Assembly (NCBI RefSeq): GCF_050003625.1
Contig: NC_134400.1
Span: forward strand, 195,623,918 to 195,687,917
Source: Haematobia irritans
Lineage: Eukaryota; Arthropoda; Insecta; Diptera; Muscidae
Length of the DNA stretch: 64,000 nt
Direction: 5' to 3'
The first letter of the stretch is position 1; the number at the start of each line of letters is the position of its first letter. The translations under genes and the position numbers were made by a program. The notes below the pieces were generated by a model. That model did not search any database. It had not been told where the DNA came from and saw nothing but the letters and a program-made list of their open reading frames with translations. This document shows, one piece after another, positions 10,397 to 24,400 of the stretch.

Positions 10397-12290
10397 ACAA
10401 TATAAAATTTTGTCAAAATTTTATTTCTATAGAAAACTTTGTCAAAGTTTTATTTATATAGAAAATTTTGTCAAAATTTTATTTGTATAGAAAATTTTGT
10501 CAAAATTTTATTTATATAGAAAATTTTGTCAAAATTTCAGTTCTATAGAAAATTTTGTCAATATTTTATTTCTATAGAAAATTTTGTCAAAATTTTATTT
10601 CTATAGAAAATTTTGTCAAAATTGTATTTATATCGAAAATTTTGTCGAATAGTTTTTGTTTTTCTACAGAAATTTTTCTCTAAATTTTATTTCTATAGTT
10701 AACTGTGTCAAAATTTTATATCTATAGAAAATTTTCTCAAACATTTTATTTCTATAGAAAATTTTGTCAAAATTGTTTTTATATAGAAAATTTTGTCAAA
10801 ATTTTATTTATATCGAAAATTTTGTCAAATAGTTTTGGTTCTAAACAAATTTTTCTCAAAATTTTATTTCTATTGTAAACTGTGTCAAAATTTTATTTCT
10901 ATAGAAAACTTTGTCAAAATTTTATTTGTATAGAAAATTTTGTCAAAATTTTATTTCTATAGAAAATTTTGTCAAAATTGTATTTATATAGAAAATTTTG
11001 TCAAAATTGTATTTATATAGAAAATTTTGTCAAATAGTTTTGTTTCTAAAGAAATTTTTCTCAAAATTTTATTTCTATAGAAAATTTTTCAAAATTTTAT
11101 TCCTATAGAAAATTTTATCTAAATTTTATTGTCATAGAATATTTTGTCAAAATTTTATTTATGTAGAAAATTTTGTCAAAATGTTATTTATATAGAAAAT
11201 TTTGCCAAATTTTATTTCTATAGAAAATTTTGTCTAAATTTTAGTTCTATAGAAAATTTTGTCAAAATTTTATTTGTATAGAAAATTTTGTCAAAATTTT
11301 ATTTCTATAGAAAATTTTGTCAATAGTTTTGTTTCTACAGAAATTTTTCTCAAAATTTTATTTCTATAGTAAACTGTGTCAAAATTTTATATCTATAGAA
11401 AATTTTCTCAAACATTTTATTTCTATAGAAAATTTTGTCAAAATTTTATTTCTATAGAAACTTGTATCAAAATTATATTTCTATAGAAAATTTTGTTAAA
11501 ATTTTATTTTTATGGAAAATTTTGTCAAAATTTTATTCCTATAGAAACTTGTATCAAAATTATATTTCTATAGAAAATTTTGTTAAAAATTTTATTTCTA
11601 TAGAAAGTTTTGTCAAAATTTTATTTCTATAGGAAATTTTGTCAAAATTTTATTTCTATAGAAAATTTTATCAACATTTTATTTTTAATTATATTTGTTT
11701 AGTTTGGCTTGAGGTCATGTGAATAAAAAAAGTGTTGTTGTTTTTTGAGTTGTAATTTTTATTTAAAATTATCCAATATTTCGAGACATCTCCGATGCTC
11801 GTCCTTAATTAATTTGAAGTTGAAAAACAATGAACTTGTTCACAAGAGATTATATTTACATAGAAAATTTTATCAAAATATTATTTCTATAGAAATTTTG
11901 TCAAAATTTTATTTCTATAGAAAATTTCGTCAAAATTTTAGAAAAATAGAAAATTTTATGAAAATTTTATTTCTATAGAAAATTTTGTCAAAAAGTTTTG
12001 TTATAAATGTTGTCAAAAGTTTATTTCTATAGAAAATTTTATCAAAATGCTATTTCTATAGAAACTTTTATCAAAATTATATTTCTATAGAAAATTTTGT
12101 CATAATTTTATTTCTATAAAAAATTTGGTCAAAATTTTATTTCTATAGAAAATTTTATGAAAATTTTATTTCTATAGAATATTTTATCAAAATTTTAGTT
12201 CCATAAACAATTTTATCACAATTTTATTTCTGTAGAAATTTTTTTGTCAAAATTTTATTTCTAATTGATAAAATAAATATTTTTCCAATT
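10397..12290 (-). repeat. 29-bp tandem array, minus orientation, with unique insert
   Basis: The array is in reverse orientation and shows the same variant series as 8151-9808, suggesting both were one array before the plus segment arrived. About 160 bp of unrelated sequence (11690-11850) interrupts it. The units after 11850 are more degenerate, which is typical of array edges. Confidence 0.88.
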
Positions 12291-13085
12291 AAAATTTTAA
12301 TTGAATCTAAGAGAAAGTTCAATTGATCCAAATACATTTTATTTAAAGGTATGCCTTAAAAAATCGAGCAATTTACTCGCAGTCCATAGCGTATCAAAAA
12401 TTCGTCCTACACCAACGCCAATATTGTGCGCAATTCAATCTCTTTATTTTTCTCCAGTGGTACACTGATCTCAACACATATCCATCCATTGATCCAACTG
12501 CTCACTCAGTTAGCTAATATAGCAGAAAAATAATAAGTGAACAAAAAACTGGTTAATTCCATATTAGATATATAAGGAAATATCAAGAATACAAAAGAAA
12601 AGGTAAAAACGGCGTTTGGGATGTCTTCCACTTTTGATGTTCTCTGAAGCTTCTTCTTATGACGAAGTAGAAGATATATGACGACATAACGACATGATGA
12701 TGGGTGGAGAAAACGCGAAAAAAAAAACAAATAAAAAAATCGTGAATTTAAAACACGCTTTAAAACTTCTATTCTTCTTAAGAGTATTGCTTGATTTCTG
12801 ATGATGATTTCTATTGCGCATGTGTGCGTGGCTGGTATGGCTTCCACATATATTAGCAAAATTCAAAACTGTTTTTTGAAATGGAGATGAGAAAGATCAA
12901 AAGTTTTATAGAGTTAAGGAACGAGTTGTGTTTTCATTGTTATTTCGTGCCCAATGGTGACGTAAACAATTGCACATTAAGCCTTAGAATGGTTTAAAGT
13001 TTTCATAAAAAAAGTATTTCCAAATTTTACAAAGGAAGGAATAAATTTTGGCCTCACAGGCTGTTGAAAGAGAATTGCAAGATGT
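12291..13085. other. Non-repetitive island
   Basis: No repeat units or recognisable coding sequence. A 117-codon minus-strand frame (12506-12859) has a low-complexity, hydrophobic translation with no motif and no codon bias distinct from its surroundings. It is treated as chance. Confidence 0.5.
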
Positions 13086-16080
13086 ATATTTTTCCAAAAT
13101 TTTATTTCTATAGAAAATTTTGTTAACCACTTTTTTTCTATAGAAAATTTTTGTCAAAATTTTATTTATATAGAAAGTTTTATCAAAATTTTATTTCTAT
13201 AGAAAATTTTCTCAAAATTTTATTTCTATAGAAAATTTTCTCAAAATTTTATTTCTAGAGAAAATTTTCTAAAAATTTTGTTTCTATAGAATATTTTCTC
13301 AAAATTACATTTCAATAGGAAATTTTTCAATTTTCCTTTCTATATAAAATTTCCCCAAAATGTTATTTCATTAGAAATTTTTTTCAAATTTTATTTCTAT
13401 AGATAATTTTCTTAAAATTTTGTTTCTATAGAATATTTTCTCAAAATTTTATTTCTATCGAAAATTTTCTCAATTTTTTTTTTGTGGTAGATTTTGTCAG
13501 AATTTTGTTTCTATAGAAAATTTTGCCAAAATTTTATTGTTATAGAAAATTTTGTGAAAATTGTATTTCTATAGAAATTTTTTTTTAAATTTTCTTTCTA
13601 TAGAAAAATTTCTCAAAATTTTATTTCTGTAGAAAATTTTGTCAAAACTTTATTTCTATAGAAAATCTTGTCAAAATTTTATTTCTATAGAAAATTTTCT
13701 CAAAATTTTATTTCCTAAGAAAATTTTCTCAAAATTTTTTTCTATAAAAAAAATTGTCAAAATTGCATTTCTTTAGAAAATGTCATTATTTGATATCTAT
13801 AGAAAGTTTTGTCAAAATTTTATTTCTTTAGAAAATTTTGTCAACATTTTATATATATAGAAAATTTTGTCAAAATTTTATATATATAGAAAATTTTCTT
13901 AAAATTTCATTTCTATAGAAAATTTTGTTAAACTTTTATTTCTATAGAAAATGTTGTCAAAATTTTATTTCTATAGAAAATTTTGTCAAAATTTTATTTC
14001 TATAAACAAATTTGTCAAAATTGCATTTCTTTAGAAAATGTTGTCATAATTTATATATCTATAGAAAATTTTGTCAAAATTTTATTTCTTTAGAAAATGT
14101 TGTCAAAATTTTATATAACATATATAGAACATTTTCTTACAATTTCATTAATATAGAAAATTTTGTCAAAATTTTATTTCTATAAAAAATTTTGTCAAAA
14201 TTGCATTTCTATAGAAAATGTTGTCAACTTTTATTTCTTTAGAAAATTTTGTCAAAATTTTCTTTCTATAGAAAATTTTGTCAAAAATTCATTTATATAG
14301 AAAATGTTGTCATAATTTGATATCTGTAGAAAATTTTGTCAAAATTTTATTTCTAATTCTACAATTTCTATACATTTGGACGTCAATTGCCTGTTTCGGT
14401 ATCAGGCTAACATGAAATATAAAATTTTATTTCTATAGAAAATTTTCTTAAAATTTCATTTCTATAGAAATTTTTTTCAAAATTTTATTTCTATAGAAAG
14501 TTTTCTTAAAATTTTATTTCTATAGAAAATTTTGTCAAAATTTTGTTTCTTTAGAAAATTTTGTCAAAATTTTATATATATATATAAAATTTTGTCAAAA
14601 TTTTATTTCTATAGAAAATTTTGTCAAAATTTTATTTCTATAGAAAATTTTGTCAAAATTTTATTTCTATAGAAAATTTTCTTAAAATTTTATTTCTATA
14701 GAAAATTTTGTCAAAATTTTATTTCTATAGAAAATTTTGTCAAAATTTTATATATATAGAAAATTTTTAGAATTTCATTTCTATAGAAAATGTTGTCAAA
14801 CTTTTATTTCTATAGAAAATTTTCCTAAAAGTTTATTTCTATAGAAAATTTTGTCAAAATTTTATTTCTTTAGAAAATTTTGTCAAAATTTTATATATAT
14901 AGAAAATGTTGTCATAATTTGATATCTGTAGAAAATTTTGTCAAAATTTTATTTCTTTAGAAAATTTTGTCAAAATTTTATTTCTATAGAAAATTTTGTC
15001 AAAATTGCATTTATATAGAAAATGTTGTCATAATTTGATAACTGTAGAAAATTTTCTTAAAATTTCATTTCTATAGAAAATTTCGTCAACATTTCATTTC
15101 TATAGAAAATTTTGTCAAAATTGCATTTCTATAGAAAATGTTGTCATAATTTGATATCTGTAGAAAAGTTTGTCAACATTTTATTTCTTTAGAAAATTTT
15201 GTCAAAATTTTATTTCTATAGAAAATTTTGTCAAAATTGCATTTATATAGAAAATGTTGTCATAATTTGATATCTGTAGAAAATTTTGTCAAAATTTTAT
15301 TTCTATAGAAAATTTTCTTAAAATTTTATTTTTATAGAAAATTGTGTAAAAATTTTATTTCTTTAAAAAATTTGTCAATATTTTATTTCTTTAGGAAATT
15401 TTGTCAAAATTTTATTTCTTTAGAAAATTTTGTCAAAATTTTATTTCTATAGAAAATTTTGTCAAAATTGCATTTATATAGAAAATGTTGTCATAATTTG
15501 ATATCTGTAGAAAATTTTCTTAAAATTTCATTTCTATAGAAAATTTTGTCAAAATTTTATTTCTATAAAAAATTTTGTCAAAATTTTATTTCTATAGAAA
15601 ATTTAGTCAAAGTTTTATTTCTATAGAAAATTTTGTCAAAATTTTATTTCTATAGAAAATTTTGTCAAAATTGCATTTATATAGAAAATGTTGCCATAAT
15701 TTGATATCTGTAGAAAATTTTCTTAAAATTTCATTTCTATAGAAAATTTTCTTAAAATTTCATTTCTATAGAAAATTTGCTTAAAATGTTATTTCTATAG
15801 AAAATTTTGTCAAAATTTTATTTCTATAGAAAATTTTGTCAAAATTTTATTTCTATAGAAAATTTAGTCAAAATTTTATTTATATAGAAAGTTTTGTCAA
15901 ATAGTTTTGTTTCTAAAGAAATTTTTCTCAAAATTTTATTTCTATAGAAAATTTTTCAAAATTTTTTTCTATAGAAAATTTTGTCAAAATTTTATTTCTG
16001 TAGAAAATTTTGTCAAAATTTTATTTCTATGGAACATTTTTCAAAATTTTATTTCTATAGAAAATTTTGTCAACACTTTA
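13086..16080 (-). repeat. 29-bp tandem array, minus orientation
   Basis: A roughly 3-kb array. A compound block with ATTGCATTTATATAG, AATGTTGTCATAATTTGAT and ATCTGTAGAAAATTTT recurs many times between 14030 and 15720. It forms a local higher-order repeat of a few hundred bp. A 60-bp unrelated insert sits at about 14365-14425. The right end is split by the SINE at 16081. Confidence 0.9.
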
Positions 16081-16430
16081 GGTTAGGTTAGGTTAGGTTA
16101 TGTGGTAGCCCGATGTATCAGACTCACTTAGACTATTCAGTCTATTGCGATACCACAGTGGTGAACTTCTCTCTTATCACTGAGTGCTGCCCGATTCAAT
16201 GTTAAGCTCAATGACAAGGGACCTCCTTTTTATAGCCGAGTCCGAACGGCGTTCCACATTCCAGTGAAACCACTTAGAGAAGCTTTGAAACCCTCCGAAA
16301 TGTCACCAGCATTACTGAGGCGGGATAATCCACCGCCGAAAAACTTTTTGGTGTTCGGTCGTAGCAGGAATCGAACCCACGACCTTGTGTTTGCAATGCG
16401 GGCATGCTAACCATTGCACCACGGTGGCTC
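16081..16430 (-). mobile_element. tRNA-derived SINE, copy 2, with 14-bp target duplication
   Basis: Full-length copy with a (TTAGG)4-type tail at the left and tRNA-like head at the right (minus-strand sense). TTGTCAACACTTTA is duplicated perfectly at 16067-16080 and 16433-16446. This proves insertion into a 29-bp array by target-primed reverse transcription. The intact duplication and near identity to the copy at 40864 suggest a recent insertion. The B box reads GGTTCGATTCC on the minus strand. Confidence 0.92.
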
Positions 16431-16494
16431 CCTTGTCAACACTTTATTTCAAAATTTTATTTTCATAGAACATTTTCTCAAAAGTTTTTTTTTT

Positions 16495-16850
16495 TTTGGT
16501 TGTTGTTTTTTGATTTCAGCTTAAAACCATGCATTGACTAAACTACAAGTGTAGCTTAACCAACAGAGGAAAAGAATGTTTGTCAAACTTATATGGGCAA
16601 AGCCCTATAGACTGCAAGATGGTTGGATGGACGCTCGTTTCGGAATTACCGCATTCCTCATCAACATCCTCTACTTGCAGCAAAACTATCAACCAATTAT
16701 CAGAATAAAACATGAACCACACTTGAACCTTCTGAAAAAAGGTTTTACATGATAGCCGGCTTATGCCGAAATAAATTGGTACAAGCATATCTCTTTTCCT
16801 TTGCCACCGTCAAATCATCGATTTGAGTGCAGTTGGATGGGTTTATTTTT
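16495..16850. repeat. Dispersed ~420-bp repeat, copy 1
   Basis: It begins with GTTGTTTTTTGATTTCAGC, continues CTTAAAACCATGCATTG, AAGCCCTATAGACTGCAAG and TGCCGAAATAAATT, and ends GAGTGCAGTTGGATGG. It matches 25619-26040 closely over most of its length, and 26041-26140 in part. The element carries a splice-acceptor-like TTTTATTTCAG in all copies. Its class is not recognised. An LTR or an unclassified interspersed repeat are both possible. The 81-codon minus frame across it is a repeat-derived ORF. Confidence 0.7.
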
Positions 16851-18055
16851 TTTCGCTAAAGAAAATTTTCTCAAAATTTATTTCTATATAAAACTTCCCC
16901 CAAACTTTTATTGCTATAGAAAATTTTCTCAAAATTTTATTATTTTCCATATTGAAGATTATGCTTAATTATCAAAAAATTTTTTTTGTGAAATTAAAGA
17001 AAATCATCAAGAACACATATGGACTTCTTAATAATTCTCATTGAAATCCAATACAAAAGTATACATCATAAAAATAATGGCACAATAAATTACAATAAAT
17101 TGTTTGCTTGACTGATATCGCACAAAGTCGAAAATGAAATGGACCTACCCTCTAATCATCTTTCATGTGGACTTTCTGTTTAACTTGAAGCTATCAATTT
17201 TCGTCCCCCCTAAGAATGACTCATCGAGATAGAAGTTCCGACACAATTTTCTTCGTTCCATGTTTTTTCTTTTACTTATTTCCTTCCTTACCAAACGTAA
17301 ACAAAAGTGTCCTAGTTTCCTAGTAGCCAAAAACATTTCACCCGACTGGCATAGTGAACTTTAGAAGAACAGCAATGGAATGCCAACAGGAATAAATAAG
17401 GGTGAGAATTATGAAGAACAAAATCTGAGACATGAAGGCGCAATTGTTTATTTTCGTATTGAAGAAACACGATATTGTGATAGTTTTTTTATTTCTTAAG
17501 GATTTTATTTCTGGGGGATGAAAACTACGCAGTGGAATTTTATAGTGAGAATTTGAATGGTTTACATATCATTATGGGAAAGTTTTTCGGGAATTTACAC
17601 GAAATGCTTGGGTAAACGGAGACTCTTTGAATATTTTTTTAATTTGGGGGGAGTTTGGGACTTTAATTTATTTATAATTTAATTGAAATTTAATTTATTT
17701 CATTTTTTGCTTTGTATTTAATTATATTTAATTTATTAATTAGTTTAAAAATTTTGCTCTTCTTCTTCTAAAATCTTCTGTATTTTTAAATGTTTGTCGA
17801 TATTTTTCATTTTAAATTTTATTCGTTGATTTTTATGTATTTTGGCAGTCTGTCTTTCGTTGTGTCATTCGAATTAGTTTTATTTTAGTCTTCTAGTGGC
17901 TTTTTTCTTATTTGTCTGAGTTTATTAATGTCTTGATGGGTATTTTATGTTTTTTTTTGTATTCTTTAGGCATTAAGTTAATTTGCCTACACATGTTCAA
18001 ACTAGAGCGCTGTGGGAAAAAATTCTGAATTAAAATAAATAATAAAAATATTTTT
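16851..18055. other. Degenerate array edge and non-repetitive island
   Basis: A few decayed 29-bp units (16860-16945) are followed by about 1.1 kb of mixed-composition sequence with no repeats and no open frame worth calling. AT-rich low-complexity sequence occupies 17640-17960. Confidence 0.5.
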
Positions 18056-20075
18056 CAATAAAATATTTTTATATTTATAGAAAACTTTATTTCTATAGAA
18101 CATTTTGAAAAATTTTATTTCTATCGAAAATTTTAGTCAAAATTTTATTGCAATATATTTTTTTTTCAAAATTTTATTTCTATACAAATTTTGTTTTTCA
18201 AATTTTTTTGTCAAAATTTTATTACTATAGAAAATTTTGTCAAAATTTTATTTCTATAGAAAATTTTGTCAAAATTTTATTTCTGTAGAAAATTTTGTCA
18301 AAATTTTGTTTCTATAGAAAATGTTGTCAAAATTTTATTTCTGTAGAAAATTTTGTCAAAATTTTATTTTTATAGAAAATTTTGTCAAAATTTTATTTCT
18401 ATAGAAAATTTTGTCAAAATTTTATTTCTATAGAAAATTTTGTCAAACTTTTATTTCTATAGAAAATTTTGTAAAAAATTTATTTCTATTGAAAATGTTA
18501 TCACATTTTTATTCCTATAGAAAATTTTGTCAAAATTTTATTTTCATCGAAAATTTTGTCAAAATTTTATTTCTATTGAAAATTTTGTCAAAATTTATTT
18601 CTATAGAAAATTATGTCAAAATTTGATTTCAATAGTTATTTTTTCAAAATTTTATTTCAATAGAAAATTATAGATAATTTTGTCAAAATTTTATTTTTAT
18701 AGAAAATTTTGTCAAAATTTTATTTCTAAAGATAATTTTTTGCAAAATTTTAGTTTTATAGAAAATTGTCTCAAAATTATATTTCTGTAGAAAATTTTAA
18801 ATATTTTTATATTTGTAGAAAACTTCATTTCTATAGAAAGATTTGTAAAAATTTTATTTCTATAGGAAATTTTGTCAAAATTTTATTTTTATAGACAATT
18901 TTATCAAAATGCTATTTCTATAGAATTTTTTTTTTTTTAAATTTTATTTTTTTTAAATTTGTTTAGAATTTTGTCAAAATTTTATTTCTATAGAAAATTT
19001 TGTCAAAATTTTATTTCTATAGAAAATTTTGTCAAAATGTTATTTCTATAGAAAATTTTGTCAAAATTTTATTTTTATAGAAAATTTTGTCAACATTTTA
19101 TTTCTATAGAAAATTTTGTTAAAATTTTATTTCTGTAGAAAATTTTGTCAAAATTTTATTTTTATAGAAAATTTTGTCAAAATTTTATTTCTATAGAAAA
19201 TTTTGTCAAAATTTTATTTCTATAGAAAATTTTGTCAAAATTTTATTTCTATAGAAAATTTTGTCAAAATTTTATTTTTATAGAAAATTTTGTCAAAATT
19301 TTATCTCTATAGATAATTTGTTGCAAAATTTTAGTTTTATATAAAATTTTCTCAAAATTTTATTTCTATAGAAAATTTTAAATATTTTTATATTTATACA
19401 AAACTTCATTTCTATAGAAAATTTTGTAAAAATTTTATTTCTATCGAAAATTGTTGACAAAATTTTATTGCAATATAAAATGTTGTCAAATTTTTATTTC
19501 TATAGAAAATTTTATCAAAATGCTATTTCTATAGAAATTTGTTTTTCAAAATTTGATTTCTATACAAATTTTGTCAAAATTTTATTTCTATAGAAAATTT
19601 TTTCAAAAATTTATTTCTATACAAATTTTGTTTTGAATTTTGTCAAAATTTTATTTCTTTAGAAATTTTTTCATAAATTTATTTCTATACAAATTTTGTT
19701 TTGAATTATGTCAAAATTTTATTTCTTTAGAAAACTTTGCCAAATTTTATTTCTGTAGAAAATGTTGTCAAAATTTTATTTTTATAGAAATTTTTTCAAA
19801 ATTTTATTTCTATAGAAAATTTTGTCAAAATTGTATTTTTTTTTGCAAAATTTTAGTTTTATAGAAAATTTTCTCAAAATTTTATTTCTATAGAAAATTT
19901 TCTAAAAATTTTATTTCTATCGAAAATTTATCAAAATTTTATTTCTATAGAAAAATTTCTCAAAATTTTGTTTCTATAGAAAATTTTGTCAAAGTTTTAT
20001 TTCTATAGAAAATTTTGTCAAAATTTTATTTCTATAGAAAGTTTTGGCAAAATTTTATGTCTACAGAAAAGTTAA
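18056..20075 (-). repeat. 29-bp tandem array, minus orientation
   Basis: Units as in the other minus arrays. A compound segment with TTTGTTTTTCAAA, ATATTTTTATATTT and AAACTTCATTTC occurs twice (about 18060-18200 and 18790-18950) and again near 19370-19560, showing block duplication. Short open frames reading KFYFYRKFCQNFISIENF are translations of three consecutive units. Confidence 0.9.
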
Positions 20076-21484
20076 GATTTTAATTGCCATTTTTTGGATA
20101 GTTACCCAAAATATAGGTATTGTGATAAAATGCTTAATTTTTTTTTTTTGGGGGGGACACTCTAATATCCAATAAGCTTGAATATATTATTGTTAATAAC
20201 ATTTCGAATTTTGGCATTTCTTATGCCATATTATTGTTGTAATCGTATCAACGAAATAAACAAACCATGGTTTATGATATTCTATTGGAGGTGTCAGCCG
20301 CGACTATGGGCGGCATGAGAAAAAATAGTTCAAATGATGACGCGGATGATGTCATTTGTATGGAACATTTTGGTTCCATATAATAGCCACATAGTAAACT
20401 GAATTGAATAGAGGAAAGGCTAGTCTATGACCCTCTCACTATTCCAGTCTAAAATACTAATCATCATCATCATCATTATTAGCATTCAAAGCAATCACCT
20501 TAAATCTTGAAATAAAAGCGGTTCCAAAGAAACAGGCCCAAGAACACCATGGTTCGCTGATTTTCGTCCATTGTAAAATTTGTAAAATTTTTATGAGTAT
20601 ATGTGTGTATGTGTATTTTTTATTTGTTTAATTCTAATTTGAAGAATTGTTTCGGTTATTAATTTTATTTCTTGTTTTATTTCATGGTGTTTTCTCAATT
20701 CGGCCAGGTATAGGATCTGTTTCGTTGTTGTTGCTTAATGGCAATACCTTAATTTACTAACAAATGATACCTAATCTTGTTCTGGAAATGTTTATCATAC
20801 ACATAAATTTATATTCTATTCTATTTTTTTTAGTAATTTTTTTATTTCTTTTTGCCATGTCAGATTGCCATATTTTTAGTTGTCTATATGGAACTTTTCA
20901 AATGAATTGCCTAACATAAATCAGACCTTGAATAAATAAAACAAAAACTTTTGTATTCTTTGTAATGGGAAATTAGATTTCCGATATACAAATTAACCAT
21001 GATAGATTTTCAATAAATAAGAAAAATCAAAATTAATTTTTGAATATGTGCGTGGCAAATATCTCCGGCAGAAAAGCTAATAAAAAATGTTTCACTAAAT
21101 AAAAACGTGATCTTATAATTGTGTAAATATAAACATAAACCGCGACAAACAAATACAATAACCTTGTCTCTTTCTCTTATTTTCGAGTGTTTTTTTATGT
21201 CAAAATAGCATATGCTTATAATATTCAACATTGGTGGTGAATAAAAACATTTAATTATTACAATTATTTATTGAGTTATTTGATAATAAAAGAATTTCCA
21301 CGTGGCCAAGTAACAACAATGCCTAGTAGTGGGTTAAGCAATTTGGTAAGCAATGGCAACACTGTCCCATATTCCGACAAGGAATTGGAGCAGAGATGGA
21401 AAATACAATTTTTAGGAAAGTAAAGTAGTGAGCAAAAAAGTACTTTTCACAAATTAGAATAAAAAATAAAAAAAATAGAAATAG
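20076..21484. other. Non-repetitive island
   Basis: About 1.4 kb of mixed sequence with an (ATC)n microsatellite near 20460. Near its right edge AAGCAATGGCAACACTGTCC (21351-21370) resembles the spacer block of the 29-bp family. A degraded spacer thus precedes the next array. No coding exon was recognised. Confidence 0.5.
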
Positions 21485-24400
21485 AAATAAATAGAAATAA
21501 AACTGTGACAAAATTTTCTATAGAAATGAAATTTTGACAAAATTTTCTATAGTAATAAAATTCGACAAAAATTTCTACAGAAATTAAATTTTGACAAAAT
21601 TTTCTATAGAAATAAAATTTAGACAAAATTTTGTATAGAAATAAAATTTTGACAAAATTTTCTAAAGAAATTCAATTTTGACAAAATTTTCTATAGAAAT
21701 TAAATTTTGACAAAATTTTCTATAGGAATTAAATTTTGACAAAATTTTCTATAGAAATAAAATTTTGACTAAATTTGCTATAGATTTTGACAAACTTTTC
21801 GCTAGAAATACAAATTTGACAAAATTTTCTACCGAAATAAAATTTTTATGATTTTTATCTCATAATCTCGGCTGTAGGTCTATAAATTAAACTCGAATTT
21901 TGACAAAATTTTCTATAGAAATAAAATTTAGACAAAATTTTCTATAGAAATAAAATTTAGACAAAATTTTCTATAGAAATAAAATTTAGACAACATTTTC
22001 TATAGAAATAAAATTTGACAAAATTTGCTATAGAAATGAAATTTTGACAAAATTTTCTATAGTAATTAAATTTTGACAAAATTTTCTATAGAAATTAAAT
22101 TTTGACAAAATTTTCTATAGAAATTAAATTTTGACAAAATTTTATATAGGAATTTAATTTTGACAAAATTTTCTATAGAAATAAAATTTTGACGAAATTT
22201 TCTATAGAAATAAAATTTTGACAAAATTTGCTATAGAAATTAAATTTTTACAAAATTTTGTATAGAAATAAAATTTTGACAAAATTTTCTACCGAAATAA
22301 AATTTTGACAAAATTTTCTACCGAAATAAAATTTTGACAACATTTTCTATAGAAATAAAATTTTGACAAAATTTTCTATAGAAATGAAATGTTGACAAAA
22401 TTTTCTAGAGAAATAAAATTTTGACAAAATTTTCTAGAGAAATAAAATTTTGACAAAATTTTCTATAGAAATTAAATTTTGACAAAATTTTCTATAGGAA
22501 TTAAATTTTGACAAAATTTTCTATAGAAATAAAATTTTGACGAAATTTTCTATAGGAATAAAATTTTGACAAAATTTGCTATAGAAATGAAATTTTGACA
22601 AAATTTTCTATAGTAATGAAATTCGACAAAATTTTTTATAGAAATTAAATTTTGACAAAATTTTCTATAGAAATTGAATTTTGACAAAATTTGCTATAGA
22701 AATGAAATGTTGACAAAATTTTCTGTAGTAATAAAATTCGACAAAATTTTCTATAGAAATGAAATTTTGACAAAATTTTCTATAGAAATTAAATTTTGAC
22801 AAAATTTTCTATAGAAATTAAATTTTGACAAAATTTTCTATAGAAATTAAATTTTGACAAAATTTTCTATAGTAATAAAATTCGACAAAATTTTTTTAGA
22901 AATTAAATTTTGACAAAATTTTCTATAGAAATTAAATTTTGAGGAAATTTTCTATAGAAATTAAATTTTGACAAACTTTTCGATAGAAATTAAATTTTTA
23001 CAAAATTTTCGATAGAAATAAAATTTTGACAAAATTTTCCACCGAAATAAAATTTTGACAAAATTTGCTATAGAAATGAAATTTTGACAAAATTTTCTAT
23101 AGAAATAAAACTTTGACGAAATTTTCTATAGAAATTAAATTTTGACAAACTTTTCGATAGAAATAAAATTTTGACAACATTTTCTATAGAAATAAAATTT
23201 TAACAAAATTTTCTATAGAAATAAAATTTTAACAAAATTTTCTATAGAAATAAAATTTAGACAAAATTTTCTAGAGAAATAAACTTTTGACAAAATTTTC
23301 TAGAGAAATATACTTTTGACAAAATTTTCTATAGAAATTAAATTTTGACAACATTTTCTATAGAAATAAAAGTTTGACGAAATTTTCTATAGAAATTAAA
23401 TTTTGACAAACTGTTCGTTAGAAATAAAATTTTGACAAATTTTTCTATAGAAATAAAATTTTGACAAAATTTTCTATAGAAATTAAATGTTGACAAAATT
23501 TTCTATAGAAATAAAATTTTGACAAAATTTTCTATAGAAATAAAATTTAGACAGAATTTTCTAGAGAAATAAAAAAAATAAAATTTTAACAAAATTTTCG
23601 ATAGAAATAAAATTATGACAAAATTTTCCACCGAAATAAAATGTTGACAACATTTTCTATAGAAATTAAATTTTGACAAAATTTTCTATAGAAATTAAAT
23701 TTTGACAAAATTTTTTATAGAAATTAAATTTTGACAAAATTTTCTATAGAAATTAAATTTTGACAAAATTTTCTATAGAAATTAAATTTTGACAAAATTT
23801 TCTATAGTAATAAAATTCGACAAAATTTTCTAAGAAATTAAAATTTGACAAAATTTTCTATAGAAATAAGATTTTGACGAAATTTTCTATAGAAATTAAT
23901 TTTGACAAACTTTTCGATAGAAATAAAATTTTGACGAAATTTTCTATAGAAATAAAATTTTTCTATAGAAATTTTCTATAGAAATTAAATTTTGACAAAC
24001 TTTTCGATAGAAATAAAATTTTGACAAAATTTTCCACCGAAATAAAATGTTGACAACATTTTCTATAAAAATAAAATTTTGACGAAATTTTCTATAGTAA
24101 TAAAATTCGACAAAATTTTCTAGAGAAATAAAATTTTGACAAATTTGCTACAGAAATTGAATTTTGACAAAATTTGCAATAGAAATTAAATTCGACAAAA
24201 TTTTCTATAGAAATTAAATTTTGACAAAATTTGCAATAGAAACTAAATTTTGACAAAATTTTCTATAGTAATAAAATTCGACAAAATTTTCTAAGAAATT
24301 AAATTTTGACAAACTTTTCGATAGAAATAAAATTTTGACAACATTTTCTATAGAAATAAAATTTTAACAAAATTTTCTATAGAAATAAAATTTAGACAAA

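Noticed and set aside
11435..11632. Many 60-80 codon frames reading KFYFYRKFCQNFISIENFVKILFL
   Set aside because: They are three-frame translations of the 29-bp satellite that end at CTATAG. They are not genes.
12506..12859. 117-codon minus-strand frame
   Set aside because: Low-complexity hydrophobic translation, no motif, composition identical to the flanks.
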